A DNA stretch of 64,000 nucleotides from Arcobacteraceae bacterium (GCA_023138835.1 JAGLOP010000007.1:54576-118575), one strand, 5' to 3'; positions 8,412 to 16,992 are shown, counted from the first letter of the stretch. Program-made: numbers and translations. The notes: generated from the letters alone by a model not told the origin.

Positions 8412-8582
8412 TTAATAATTAAAATTAGAGTAGGGTGGTGCTTGGCTCGGTTGTAGATATTCAAAGGCTTTTAAATGGTACTGAAAATTGCTATCCGCTT
8501 TGCATAGTTTATTAACAGTTGAATACATAGCAATAATTGCTAATGAGAAGTATCGTTTACCATAACCTTTTAAATATTTCAT
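8412..8582 (-). CDS. Unannotated 56-residue putative secreted peptide upstream of btuB
   Basis: A short intact frame starts at ATG 8582, 19 nt after the stop of the 75-residue gene, and ends at TAA 8412-8414, 40 nt before btuB. The product opens with a basic stretch (MKYLKGYGKRY), then a hydrophobic segment (FSLAIIAMYSTV) and a possible signal-peptidase site after NKLCKA. That would leave a mature peptide of about 27 residues rich in Tyr, Phe, Pro and Gln with one His. The ribosome-binding site is weak. The frame fills what would otherwise be a 230-nt gap in a tightly packed operon. I know no family for it. A regulatory leader is the alternative. Confidence 0.55.
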   Translation of the reverse strand: MKYLKGYGKRYFSLAIIAMYSTVNKLCKADSNFQYHLKAFEYLQPSQAPPYSNFNY

Positions 8583-8601
8583 TTTTGGATTTTACTGCAA
8601 T

Positions 8602-8829
8602 TTAACTTTTAGTATGCTTTTCATACAACTCATCAAGATAATCGTTTGTAATCTCATCTTGATGAATTTTTTTATATTCTAAACTATCTCTGGTTTCTAA
8701 TAATTCATCATATTGAAAAAAATCTAAAAATTTTGGATTTATTTGAACCTCTTCGCCTGTTACACTAATGAGATGTTTAATTTGAATAATTAAATCTTCC
8801 CTTGTTTCTTTTTGTTGTTGATTTGCCAT
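8602..8829 (-). CDS. Hypothetical 75-residue acidic cytoplasmic protein
   Basis: The product is a small, soluble, charged protein with no signal peptide or membrane span. It begins MANQQQKETREDLIIQIK and contains a predicted helical middle (FFQYDELLETRDSLEYKK) and an acidic/lysine end (DELYEKHTKS). The start codon overlaps the stop of the BFD-type gene upstream (8829), so the two are probably co-translated. I do not recognise a family. The pairing with a [2Fe-2S] protein hints at a joint redox or iron-related role, but this is only context. Confidence 0.7.
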   Translation of the reverse strand: MANQQQKETREDLIIQIKHLISVTGEEVQINPKFLDFFQYDELLETRDSLEYKKIHQDEITNDYLDELYEKHTKS

Positions 8830-9053
8830 TATTTTACAAACTTCTTTAAAATTTGGTCTAAATACAATTCCATTTTAGGAGTTCCAAAATCATCTTCGGC
8901 ACTTTTACAACATCCGCACGCAGTTCCTGCATCTGTTATATCACCTATATCCTCTACTGTTTTTGCACCTTCTTCTTTGATAGAATGTATTATTTCACCT
9001 AAGGTTACATGTTTACATGAACACACTTCGTAACTATGTTGAAACTGCGCCAT
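8829..9053 (-). CDS. BFD-like [2Fe-2S]-binding domain protein
   Basis: This 74-residue protein has the cysteine spacing of the bacterioferritin-associated ferredoxin (Fer2_BFD) family: Cys11-x-Cys13 (EVCSCKH) and, after about 32 residues, Cys46 and Cys49 in TACGCCKSAEDDF, with an extra Cys48. The helical segment TLGEIIHSIKEEGAKTVEDI between them also fits. Such domains donate electrons or act as iron-sulfur modules in larger oxidoreductases. The gene begins directly after the J-protein gene (9054) and overlaps the 75-residue gene. It could be involved in iron release or in reductive corrinoid chemistry; neither is proven. Confidence 0.8.
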   Translation of the reverse strand: MAQFQHSYEVCSCKHVTLGEIIHSIKEEGAKTVEDIGDITDAGTACGCCKSAEDDFGTPKMELYLDQILKKFVK

Positions 9054-9806
9054 TTATTTTTTTTCTTTTTTTATCAATTCATAAGCTTCGTTTATCTCTT
9101 GAAGCTTTGCTGTTGCTTGATCAATTATTGATTGTTCTGCCCCTTGACCGGTGATTATATCTGGATGATTTTCTTTAACTAAACTTCTATATTTCTTTTT
9201 AATTGTTGACATATCATCGCTTTGATTTGCGCCTAAAATCTCATAAGCATTTCTTAGAGTTTCAACTTTATTGTTTTTATGCTGCGTATAAAACTGTTCA
9301 AACTGAGCTACTAATCTTTCAAAATCAGCTCTTTTTATCTCTAAAGTATTTGCTATATCTTCAGTTATCATAAATTCAGTTTTACTAAAATCAGCATCAA
9401 TGAAAGCTAGATTTAAAAGATATTCTATAACTCTTAATCGCTTTGTATAATCTCTTTTTGTAAGTTTTAAGTATTTTTGACAAATTTCAACAGTATTGTC
9501 AAAACTTTTCATCTCTTTTTTATAAATTTCTTTTAACTGATTTCGTATATCTTCACTATTTTCAAAATGTGATGAGATATCTGTAAAAGTATGACTAAGA
9601 AGTTCAGCTTCAAGTTCGCATACATGACCATCTGCTTTTGCAACTTTTGCCATCAATGCTATTAACAAGCCACCTTCATGTTCCGCTAAATCACCCTGTA
9701 ATTTTTGTTTTTTATCAATTTTTATATTTTTAAAATCTTCTGCTCTATATCCGCGATTTATCATATAGAAAATAAATCCTACGATAATTAATATTAATAG
9801 TTTCAT
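9054..9806 (-). CDS. djlA: Membrane-anchored TerB/J-domain protein (DjlA-like)
   Basis: This 250-residue protein has an N-terminal membrane anchor (residues 1-17), a TerB-like central domain (GGLLIALMAKVAKADGHV near residue 45) and a C-terminal J-domain (NAYEILGANQSDDMSTIKKKY) with an intact HPD motif at residues 214-216. The same order is found in DjlA, an inner-membrane co-chaperone for DnaK. It is the first gene of the leftward unit and faces tatB across a 93-nt gap. Its relation to the corrinoid genes downstream may only be positional. Confidence 0.8.
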   Translation of the reverse strand: MKLLILIIVGFIFYMINRGYRAEDFKNIKIDKKQKLQGDLAEHEGGLLIALMAKVAKADGHVCELEAELLSHTFTDISSHFENSEDIRNQLKEIYKKEMKSFDNTVEICQKYLKLTKRDYTKRLRVIEYLLNLAFIDADFSKTEFMITEDIANTLEIKRADFERLVAQFEQFYTQHKNNKVETLRNAYEILGANQSDDMSTIKKKYRSLVKENHPDIITGQGAEQSIIDQATAKLQEINEAYELIKKEKK

Positions 9807-9899
9807 TTTTATCCCAATAGTTTTTCTTGAAGATAGATTTTATCAAAAATTAGATAAAATCCCTCATATTTTATAAAATTAATTTATTTGGAGTTATAT

Positions 9900-10256
9900 A
9901 TGTTTGGAATGGGCTTTATGGAGATATTTTTAGTACTAATAGTTGGTATTATAGCTTTAGGACCTGAAAAATTACCGAGTGCGCTGGTTGATATTGCAAA
10001 ATTTTTCAAAAAATTTAAAAGTGGAATTGATGAAGCAAAAGCAACTATTGATTCAGAATTAAAGATTTCTGAGATGAAACAACAAGCTGAAGAGTTTAAA
10101 GCAAGTGTTGGAGATGTGACAAATTTAGCAAAAATAGATTTAGAATCTATAAATTCAGATAAATTAATAGATGATACTGAGGATAAAAAACCTGTTGTAA
10201 AAAAAGAAAAGAAAACAAAAAAAGCAAAAATTTCTTTATCTAGTGAGGAAGTTTAA
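9900..10256 (+). CDS. tatB: Sec-independent protein translocase subunit TatB
   Basis: The product (118 residues from the ATG at 9900) has the short N-terminal membrane helix, GPEKLP hinge and amphipathic helix (SALVDIAKFFKKFKSGIDEA) of TatB, followed by a charged, lysine-rich tail. The ATG at 9900 is chosen over a TTG at 9888 because GGAG lies at 9890-9893, about 6 nt before it. It overlaps tatC by one base (TAATG). TatB and TatC form the twin-arginine signal receptor in the inner membrane. Confidence 0.92.
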   Translation: MFGMGFMEIFLVLIVGIIALGPEKLPSALVDIAKFFKKFKSGIDEAKATIDSELKISEMKQQAEEFKASVGDVTNLAKIDLESINSDKLIDDTEDKKPVVKKEKKTKKAKISLSSEEV

Positions 10257-10999
10257 TGTTTAACGATTTAAAACCACATATTGCAGAATTACGAAAAAGA
10301 TTAGTAATAATCAGTATTACTCTAGTAGTGGCATTTTTTGCCTGTTTTGCAGTATATGAACCAATTTTAAACTGGATGATGGTACCTGTTGAAGCTGTAT
10401 TACCGGAAGGTTCTTATATGGTTGCTATTGAAGTGCAAGAGACATTCTTTACGGCACTTAAAGTTGCTTTCTTTAGTGGTTTTTTACTTACACTTCCAGT
10501 TATATTTTGGCAATTGTGGCTTTTTGTTGCTCCTGGACTTTATGAAAATGAAAAAAAATTCGTATTTCCTTTTGTATTTTTTGCTACGCTAATGTTTTTG
10601 GTTGGTGCATCATTTGCTTACTATATAGTTGTACCGTTTGGATTTGATTTTTTAATTAATTTTGGTAGTACCGTTGTAACTGTTCTACCTAGTATTGGTA
10701 AATATGTTGGATTTTTCACTAAACTTCTTTTTGGATTTGGAATTGCATTTGAGTTACCGGTAATTACATTTTTTCTAGCAGTTGTAGGACTTGTAAATGA
10801 TAGAATGTTAAAAGACTTTTTTAAATATGCAATTATTTTAATTTTCGTTTTATCTGCACTTTTAACTCCGCCGGATATATTAACTCAATTTTTAATGGCA
10901 GGACCACTGATAATTTTATATGGTGTTTCTATTTTAGTAGCTAAAACTTTTAATCCAGCTAAAGAGGAAGAAGAGGATATCGAAGAAGAGGATGACTAA
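10256..10999 (+). CDS. tatC: Sec-independent protein translocase subunit TatC
   Basis: This 247-residue protein has six membrane segments and the TatC signatures HIAELRKRL at residues 6-14, FWQLWLFVAPGLYENEKKF near residue 83 and ALLTPPDILTQFLMAGPLI near residue 204. It ends in a very acidic tail (EEEEDIEEEDD). It overlaps both tatB (1 nt) and queA (8 nt). TatC binds the twin-arginine signal peptide and organises the translocase. The tatC-queA adjacency is known from Campylobacter. Confidence 0.95.
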   Translation: MFNDLKPHIAELRKRLVIISITLVVAFFACFAVYEPILNWMMVPVEAVLPEGSYMVAIEVQETFFTALKVAFFSGFLLTLPVIFWQLWLFVAPGLYENEKKFVFPFVFFATLMFLVGASFAYYIVVPFGFDFLINFGSTVVTVLPSIGKYVGFFTKLLFGFGIAFELPVITFFLAVVGLVNDRMLKDFFKYAIILIFVLSALLTPPDILTQFLMAGPLIILYGVSILVAKTFNPAKEEEEDIEEEDD

Positions 11000-12005
11000 A
11001 ACCTCCACTTACGATTATAATTTACCAAAAGAATTAATAGCCTTTAAGCCTGTTTATCCGGCTTCAAGTGCTAAACTTTTGGTATATAATAGAACTACCC
11101 AAACTATTACACACACGACTTTTGAACATATCTTAGATTTCATACCAGATGATACATCAATACTGTTTAATGATACAAAAGTGATAAAAGCTAGAATATT
11201 TGGAACTAAACCTACTGGCGGAAAAGTAGAATTACTGCTAAATAGACCTTTAAGGAATAATACTTTTTCTTGCTATATAAAAGGAAAAGTGCGTATTGAT
11301 ACTATTTTATCCTTTAACGATAAATTAAAATGTAAAGTTTTAGAACTTTTAGAAGATGGAAGCAGGGTAGTACAATTTTTTAAAGATGATAGAGTCTTAG
11401 ACTTTTTATCATTAGTTGAAGTTTTAAATGATATAGGTCATATTCCATTGCCCCCTTACATAGATAGAAAAGATGAGAAAGAAGACAATCAAGATTATCA
11501 AACATTATGGGCTTGTAACTATGGAGCAGTAGCAGCTCCAACAGCATCTTTACACTTCACGCCTAAATTACTAGAAGAGTTAAAAGAAAAATATGAAACT
11601 TCATATTTGACTTTGCATGTAGGAGCAGGTACTTTTAAACCTGTAGAGTGCGAAGATATTCTTGACCATCCTATGCACAGTGAATATTTTGAAATACCAC
11701 AAAATTCACAAGATATTATAAATAGCAATAAAAAGATTTTGGCAGTTGGTACGACAGTTACTAGAACCATTGAATATTATTATCAAACCAAACAATCTAG
11801 CGGCGAAGCAAATATATTTCTAAACCCTTTAAATAAACCAAAAAGAGTAGATTATCTACTTACAAATTTTCACTTTCCAAAATCAACTTTAATTATGCTT
11901 GTAGCTTCATTTATAGGAGTAAAAAAGACTTTAGGGATATATGAAGAAGCTACTAAGAAAAAGTATAGATTTTACTCTTATGGTGACGGGATGTTAATAA
12001 TATAA
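10992..12005 (+). CDS. queA: S-adenosylmethionine:tRNA ribosyltransferase-isomerase
   Basis: The 337-residue product matches QueA, which moves the ribose part of S-adenosylmethionine onto 7-aminomethyl-deazaguanine in tRNA to make epoxyqueuosine. Visible signatures are YDLP-type YDYNLPKELIAFKPVYP at the N-terminus, GHIPLPPYIDRKDE near residue 152, AAPTASLHFTPKLL near residue 178, TLHVGAGTFKPV near residue 204 and LLTNFHFPKSTLIMLVASF near residue 288. The start overlaps the tatC end by 8 nt, implying coupling. Confidence 0.95.
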   Translation: MTKTSTYDYNLPKELIAFKPVYPASSAKLLVYNRTTQTITHTTFEHILDFIPDDTSILFNDTKVIKARIFGTKPTGGKVELLLNRPLRNNTFSCYIKGKVRIDTILSFNDKLKCKVLELLEDGSRVVQFFKDDRVLDFLSLVEVLNDIGHIPLPPYIDRKDEKEDNQDYQTLWACNYGAVAAPTASLHFTPKLLEELKEKYETSYLTLHVGAGTFKPVECEDILDHPMHSEYFEIPQNSQDIINSNKKILAVGTTVTRTIEYYYQTKQSSGEANIFLNPLNKPKRVDYLLTNFHFPKSTLIMLVASFIGVKKTLGIYEEATKKKYRFYSYGDGMLII

Positions 12006-12024
12006 GATTTAATTAATTATATAG

Positions 12025-12030
12025 TATAAT
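12025..12030 (+). promoter_or_regulatory. TATAAT -10 element just before the GGDEF/EAL gene (leaderless-type)
   Basis: A perfect TATAAT lies only 5 nt before the ATG at 12036, and no ribosome-binding site is present. With the usual 6-8 nt between a -10 element and the transcription start, the message would begin at or next to the start codon. Confidence 0.45.
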
Positions 12031-12035
12031 TATAC

Positions 12036-13655
12036 ATGAGTTATAATATATTAGTAATTGATGATGATGAGAATAAAAATCGTAACCGTGAATTTTTAGA
12101 ATCGCTGGAATCAATAGAAATTTTATTTGCAACAAATGAAGAGATGCTCTCTTGGTTCTTTATAACAGAAGAGATTCATGCAATAATTGTAAATACTGAT
12201 ATAATAGATTTACAAACTTTAGCTTCACTTATTGATGAACATTCTTTAAAATACACTAATATAGCAATATTTGTAATGAGAAAGTGTTCTGAAATACATT
12301 TAAAAGACAGTCCTTTGAAAATATATGATTATATCGATATTGAATCAAACAAAGAGATAGCATTTAATAAAATAGATTTTTGTAAAAGTTTGTATCGTAA
12401 AGAGCTTCAACATGAATCAAATATAAAAAAACTTCTTTACATAGATAGTCTTACAAAGCTTCCAAATAGAACAAAATTAATAAAAGATATAAAAGATGAA
12501 ATTGGTATAAATGCACTTGCAATTATAGATATAAATTCATTTAAAGATATTAATGAGTTTTTTGGTCTTAATATTGGAGATAATATATTAAAGAGCGTGG
12601 TTGATCTAATTAATAATATTATAAAATTTATTAAGGACAAAGTAATACTTTATAAATTTTCATCAGATGTATATTGCTTGGCAAACATAGGTTTGGAAAA
12701 ACAAGGTTTTGAAGATATTATTACGTATGTACTTGGAGCTATAGATAGTGAAATATTTAAAGAAGATGGTCATGAGATTAATATAAGAGCAAAAGCAGGA
12801 ATATCATTTTCCAATAAAAAGAATAAATTAATTACCGCTGATATGGCACTTAAAGAAGCAAAAAAAACAAATAAAGAGTATTTGGTTTTTTATGATGAAC
12901 TTGACAACCTTAATGAATACCAAAATAATATGTTATGGACAAAGAAATTAAAGCAAGCATTGGATAAAGATAATATTATTGTATATTATCAGCCGTTAGT
13001 AAATAATGAAACACTTAAAGTTGATAAGTATGAATGTTTGGTAAGAATGATAGATGAAGAAAAAATCATCTCACCGTTTTTCTTTTTAGATATCTCTAAA
13101 AAAGCAAATCAGTATAGAAATATAACAAAAATTGTAATTGAGAAATCATTTAAAGAATTTGAAAATTTACCATTTGAGTTTTCTATAAATATATCATACG
13201 AAGATATAGAGGATAAATACTTTTTATATTATATTAAAAGTAAATTAGATAAATATAAAGTTGCTAAAAGAGTAGTTTGGGAAATACTAGAAGATGAGAG
13301 TATTAAAGATTATAGTATCTTATTGAACTTTATAAAAGAAGTTAAGGCACTTGGCTGTAAAGTTGCTATTGATGACTTTGGATGCGGCTATTCAAACTTC
13401 GAACATCTTTTAAAAATGGATGTTGATTACTTAAAAATAGATGCATCTTTAATAAAATATGTTGCTGATGATGAGAACAGCTATAAAATAGTTAAAACAA
13501 TTATTGAGTTTGCAAAAAGTTTAAATCTTAAAACGATAGCAGAATATGTTGAAAATGAAGAGATCTTTAATATTACAAAAGAACTAGGCGCCAACTTCTC
13601 TCAAGGATATTATTTTTCACCACCGATATCCAAACCTGAACTTGAGTCGTTTTGA
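12036..13655 (+). CDS. Receiver-like/degenerate GGDEF/EAL cyclic-di-GMP protein
   Basis: This 539-residue protein has three parts. Residues 1-120 look like a response-regulator receiver (ILVIDDDENK start), but the phosphoacceptor region reads IIVNTDII, so the usual aspartate position is uncertain. Residues about 135-290 form a GGDEF domain whose signature is degraded to SSDVY (FSSDVYCL), so cyclase activity is unlikely. Residues about 300-539 form an EAL domain with ECLVRM in place of EAL, SINISYED, EILEDES, AIDDFGCGYSNF and YLKIDASLI, retaining most metal ligands. It is probably a phosphodiesterase or c-di-GMP effector. Its EAL half resembles that of the protein at 56385-58703. Confidence 0.85.
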   Translation: MSYNILVIDDDENKNRNREFLESLESIEILFATNEEMLSWFFITEEIHAIIVNTDIIDLQTLASLIDEHSLKYTNIAIFVMRKCSEIHLKDSPLKIYDYIDIESNKEIAFNKIDFCKSLYRKELQHESNIKKLLYIDSLTKLPNRTKLIKDIKDEIGINALAIIDINSFKDINEFFGLNIGDNILKSVVDLINNIIKFIKDKVILYKFSSDVYCLANIGLEKQGFEDIITYVLGAIDSEIFKEDGHEINIRAKAGISFSNKKNKLITADMALKEAKKTNKEYLVFYDELDNLNEYQNNMLWTKKLKQALDKDNIIVYYQPLVNNETLKVDKYECLVRMIDEEKIISPFFFLDISKKANQYRNITKIVIEKSFKEFENLPFEFSINISYEDIEDKYFLYYIKSKLDKYKVAKRVVWEILEDESIKDYSILLNFIKEVKALGCKVAIDDFGCGYSNFEHLLKMDVDYLKIDASLIKYVADDENSYKIVKTIIEFAKSLNLKTIAEYVENEEIFNITKELGANFSQGYYFSPPISKPELESF

Positions 13656-13670
13656 CCTAAAAAAACCAAT

Positions 13671-13705
13671 TTAACTCCCTGTTTCTTTATGATTGTTAGC
13701 TAGTT
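13671..13705 (-). repeat. Partial copy of the uvrA 3' coding end
   Basis: Positions 13672-13705 match 14216-14249, inside the uvrA C-terminal codons, at 31 of 34 positions, with the first 23 identical. Read on the minus strand it would encode LANNHKETGS and then stop, compared with LADNHKETGS in UvrA. The flank AATTTAACTC at 13668-13677 also matches the uvrA stop region (14184-14193), as if a copy of the uvrA end had lost 28 bp between two TAACTC repeats. It marks an insertion or duplication around the small gene at 13853. Confidence 0.75.
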
Positions 13706-13852
13706 ACAAAAGAATATAAAATATATACAAAAAACTTCACACAATAAACAACACAACTTTGCCACTTTATATTTTTATAATGTATTTGTTTCAATTAGAA
13801 AAAAGGAGCTAACGGTTAGTTAAGCAGTATATATCACAACGAGGATAAATAA

Positions 13853-14152
13853 ATGAAATATGTTTATATTGAAAATTATGTGAAAATCTCACAACAACAA
13901 AAAATAAAATTCTTAAATTTTATGAATAAATGTAAAGATTTTAAAGTTTCAAATCAAAAGATCATATTTAGTGAAGAATCTTTGATTTTGGAATTTCTGA
14001 AAGATTCTGATACAAAAAAAGCTTATAGTTATTCTAATGATTTTTTTAAAGATTTGGAAGATATAAAAGTTGATATGATTAAAATGACTTTTGATCAATC
14101 AAATCAAATGATTTTAACTTTTAATAATACAAATAAACAGATTAGAGTTTAA
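13853..14152 (+). CDS. Hypothetical 99-residue protein, orphan
   Basis: The start ATG at 13853 has GAGG at 13841-13844, 8 nt upstream. The product is a soluble, lysine-rich, probably alpha/beta protein with no signal peptide, membrane span or motif I recognise (VYIENYVKISQQQKIKFLNF at the start; MILTFNNTNKQIRV at the end). It is a lone rightward gene between a GGDEF/EAL gene and the convergent uvrA, and a partial uvrA copy lies upstream of it. A TATAAT at 13776-13781 may be its promoter, giving a leader of about 65 nt. Position suggests recent insertion next to uvrA. Confidence 0.65.
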   Translation: MKYVYIENYVKISQQQKIKFLNFMNKCKDFKVSNQKIIFSEESLILEFLKDSDTKKAYSYSNDFFKDLEDIKVDMIKMTFDQSNQMILTFNNTNKQIRV

Positions 14153-14181
14153 CATTTAAAAAATAAATAACAAGAGAGAAA

Positions 14182-16992
14182 CTAATTTAACTCTTTTGCT
14201 AAATAAAATCCTGTATAACTCCCTGTTTCTTTATGATTATCAGCTAATTGCGTTGGAGTCCCCTCTGCTATTATTTGTCCACCTTTGCTACCGCCCTCAG
14301 GTCCCATATCTATAACATAATCAGCATTTTTAACTATGTCAAGATTATGTTCAATCACGATTACACTATTTCCTAAATCAACAAGATGATGAAGTACTTT
14401 AGTTAATCTATCAACATCAGCAAAATGCAGTCCCGTGGTTGGTTCATCAAGTATATATAAAGTATTTCCTGTATCTCTTTTACTTAATTCTTTACTTAAT
14501 TTTATTCTTTGTGCTTCCCCGCCGCTTAATGTAACTGCATTTTGTCCTAAAGTTATATATCCAAGACCAACATCACTTAATGTTTTTAATTTAGCATAAA
14601 GTTTAGGTACTTTTGCAAAAAATTCTAAAGCAACATCGACACTCATACCTAAAACATCTGCAATAGATTTTCCTCGATAAAGTATCTCTAATGTTTGCGG
14701 ATTATAACGAGCACCTTGACAATCATCACATTTAACCATAATATCCGGTAAAAAGTGCATCTCAATTTTTATCTCACCTTCACCTTGACACTTCTCACAT
14801 CTTCCGCCTTTGACATTAAAACTATATCTTCCTATTGCATAACCTCTAAGCTTACTCTCTTTAGTTTCTGCAAATATTTTTCTAAGTTCATCCATTAGAC
14901 CTGTATAAGTTGCTGGATTTGACCTTGGTGTTCTTCCAATAGGGCTTTGGTCTAAGTAAATCACTTTATCCAGTTTGTTAAGACCATCAATGCTCACACC
15001 ATCTATTTTATGTACTTTTCTAGCATGATTTAGAAGCTCTTTAGCAACAGGCAGTAAAGTTTGTAATATTAATGATGATTTACCACTACCGCTAACTCCG
15101 GTAATTGCACATAAATTTCGAAGCGGTATACCGACACTTAAATCTTTAATATTATTTACATTAACATCATTGATTTGAATAAAATCTTCTTGTGGTCTGC
15201 CTTTAAAATAATCAATTGTTTTAGCTCCTGTCAAATATTGAGCTGTCAAAGTTTTTGATTTAAGCAATTGTTTCATAGTACCATTAAAGACAATCTCTCC
15301 ACCGCCAGCTCCTGCCCTTGGACCAATATCAACTATATAGTCAGCTGATTCCATAGTCTCTTTATCATGCTCTACAACTATTACAGTATTACCTTTCTCT
15401 TGTAAAGCTCGTAAAGTTTTAATTAATTTTTGAGTATCTCTTTCATGAAGACCAATACTCGGCTCATCAAGTACATATAACACTCCGGTAAGTCCAGAAC
15501 CTATTTGCGAAGCAACTCTAATTCTTTGAGCTTCCCCACCACTAATGGTCCTTGCATCACGACCAAGTGTAATATATCCCAACCCAACATCATAAAGAAA
15601 ATAAATTCTATCTCGTATCTCTTTTAAGATTGGCTTTGAAATAAGTTGTTCTTTATTGTTAAAATGTTTAAAATTCTTTTCATCTTGAAAAAAAGAATGA
15701 GAGATCTCAATAGGCATATCAAGTATTGAAGCGATATTTTTATTTGCAACTTGAACTGCCAAAGATGAAGCTTTTAATCTATGACCATCACAACTATCAC
15801 AAATTTTTTCTGTCATATATTCAGCCATATCTTTTTCATCTTTAACCATATCATAGGCAATTTTTACAATTCCCATCCATTTCCGAGTCAATCTATGTCG
15901 TTTCCAAGTAAATTTTGTATCTTCAACTCCACCATGCAATATTGCACCTTTTTGATGTGATTCAAGTTCTTTAAATGGTATAGTTGTATCGATTGATGCA
16001 GCTTCACAAAAACCTTTCATCATCTTAAAGTAATATCCTTTATTAAAGCCATATATTACTCGTACAGCACCATCTTCTATACTCAACTCTTCATTAATAA
16101 CTTTTTTCATATCAAGGGTATAGCGGATACCTAAACCATCACAAGTAGTACAAGCACCCTTAGGGCTGTTAAAAGAAAAACTTAAAGGTTCAAGTGGTTC
16201 AAATGAAATTTTACAATCAAAACAAGCCATATGCTCACTATAATGGATATGATGCTCCGTACCCACTTCTTCATAATTAATAATACTTACCTCAAGTTCC
16301 CCAAAACTTTCTTTTAAACCTTTTTCTACACTTTGAGCAATTCTTTGAGCGTTTTCATCTTTCACTACAACTCTATCCATAACTACTTGTATAGTATGCA
16401 TTTTTGTTTTAGCCAGTTCTATCTCTTCATCAAGCCGTACCATCACCCCGTCAACCATAGCTCGTACATAACCTTTACCCCGTAAAGATTCAAAAAGATC
16501 TGCAAAAGTACCTTTTTTACGGTTTACCAAAGGTGCTAAAATGACGATTTTAGAATTTGTTGGTAAACTTAATACTTGATCAATGACATCACTGCTTGAC
16601 ATTTGAGATATAGGTTTATCACATTTATGACAATGCTGTTTTCCGATTCTTGCATAAAGAAGTCTTAAATAATCATATATTTCAGTAATAGTTCCAACAG
16701 TACTTCTCGGATTCTTACTTGTAGTTTTCTGATCTATTGCAATAGCAGGAGTCAGACCTTCAATTCTTTCAACATCAGGCTTACCAACTTTGTCTAAAAA
16801 CTGTCTGGCATAAGCACTAAGAGACTCTATATATCGTCTTTGCCCTTCAGCATACAATGTATCAAAAGCCAAAGTTGACTTACCACTACCGCTAAGTCCG
16901 GTAAAAACTATTAATTTATTTTTTGGTATTTCTAAACTTACATTTTTTAAGTTATTTTCATTTGCATTAAAAATTTTAATTGAATCTATCAT
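14182..16992 (-). CDS. uvrA: Excinuclease ABC subunit A
   Basis: This 936-residue protein is the damage-recognition ATPase of nucleotide excision repair. Two ABC modules are visible: Walker A GLSGSGKST near residue 32 and GVSGSGKSS near residue 634, each with its signature (TISGGEAQRIRVA and TLSGGEAQRIKLS) and Walker B (YVLDEPSIGLHERD, YILDEPTTGLHFAD). Zinc-binding pairs are CHKCDKPI and CEKCQGEGE with KCDDC. Length and order are normal. The stop is at 14182-14184. The tail GFYLAKELN is missing from the partial copy 500 bp away. It is a single gene unit, divergent from the diguanylate cyclase at 17140. Confidence 0.97.
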   Translation of the reverse strand: MIDSIKIFNANENNLKNVSLEIPKNKLIVFTGLSGSGKSTLAFDTLYAEGQRRYIESLSAYARQFLDKVGKPDVERIEGLTPAIAIDQKTTSKNPRSTVGTITEIYDYLRLLYARIGKQHCHKCDKPISQMSSSDVIDQVLSLPTNSKIVILAPLVNRKKGTFADLFESLRGKGYVRAMVDGVMVRLDEEIELAKTKMHTIQVVMDRVVVKDENAQRIAQSVEKGLKESFGELEVSIINYEEVGTEHHIHYSEHMACFDCKISFEPLEPLSFSFNSPKGACTTCDGLGIRYTLDMKKVINEELSIEDGAVRVIYGFNKGYYFKMMKGFCEAASIDTTIPFKELESHQKGAILHGGVEDTKFTWKRHRLTRKWMGIVKIAYDMVKDEKDMAEYMTEKICDSCDGHRLKASSLAVQVANKNIASILDMPIEISHSFFQDEKNFKHFNNKEQLISKPILKEIRDRIYFLYDVGLGYITLGRDARTISGGEAQRIRVASQIGSGLTGVLYVLDEPSIGLHERDTQKLIKTLRALQEKGNTVIVVEHDKETMESADYIVDIGPRAGAGGGEIVFNGTMKQLLKSKTLTAQYLTGAKTIDYFKGRPQEDFIQINDVNVNNIKDLSVGIPLRNLCAITGVSGSGKSSLILQTLLPVAKELLNHARKVHKIDGVSIDGLNKLDKVIYLDQSPIGRTPRSNPATYTGLMDELRKIFAETKESKLRGYAIGRYSFNVKGGRCEKCQGEGEIKIEMHFLPDIMVKCDDCQGARYNPQTLEILYRGKSIADVLGMSVDVALEFFAKVPKLYAKLKTLSDVGLGYITLGQNAVTLSGGEAQRIKLSKELSKRDTGNTLYILDEPTTGLHFADVDRLTKVLHHLVDLGNSVIVIEHNLDIVKNADYVIDMGPEGGSKGGQIIAEGTPTQLADNHKETGSYTGFYLAKELN

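Noticed and set aside
8372..8601. Possible cobalamin riboswitch before btuB
   Set aside because: Neither strand shows a B12-box-like AGYCMGG...CCTGCC or the GCNACTG core. An intact small frame occupies the stretch instead.
9807..9899. Sigma-70 promoter before tatB (TTGAAG ... TAAAAT)
   Set aside because: The spacer is about 22 bp, too long to claim.
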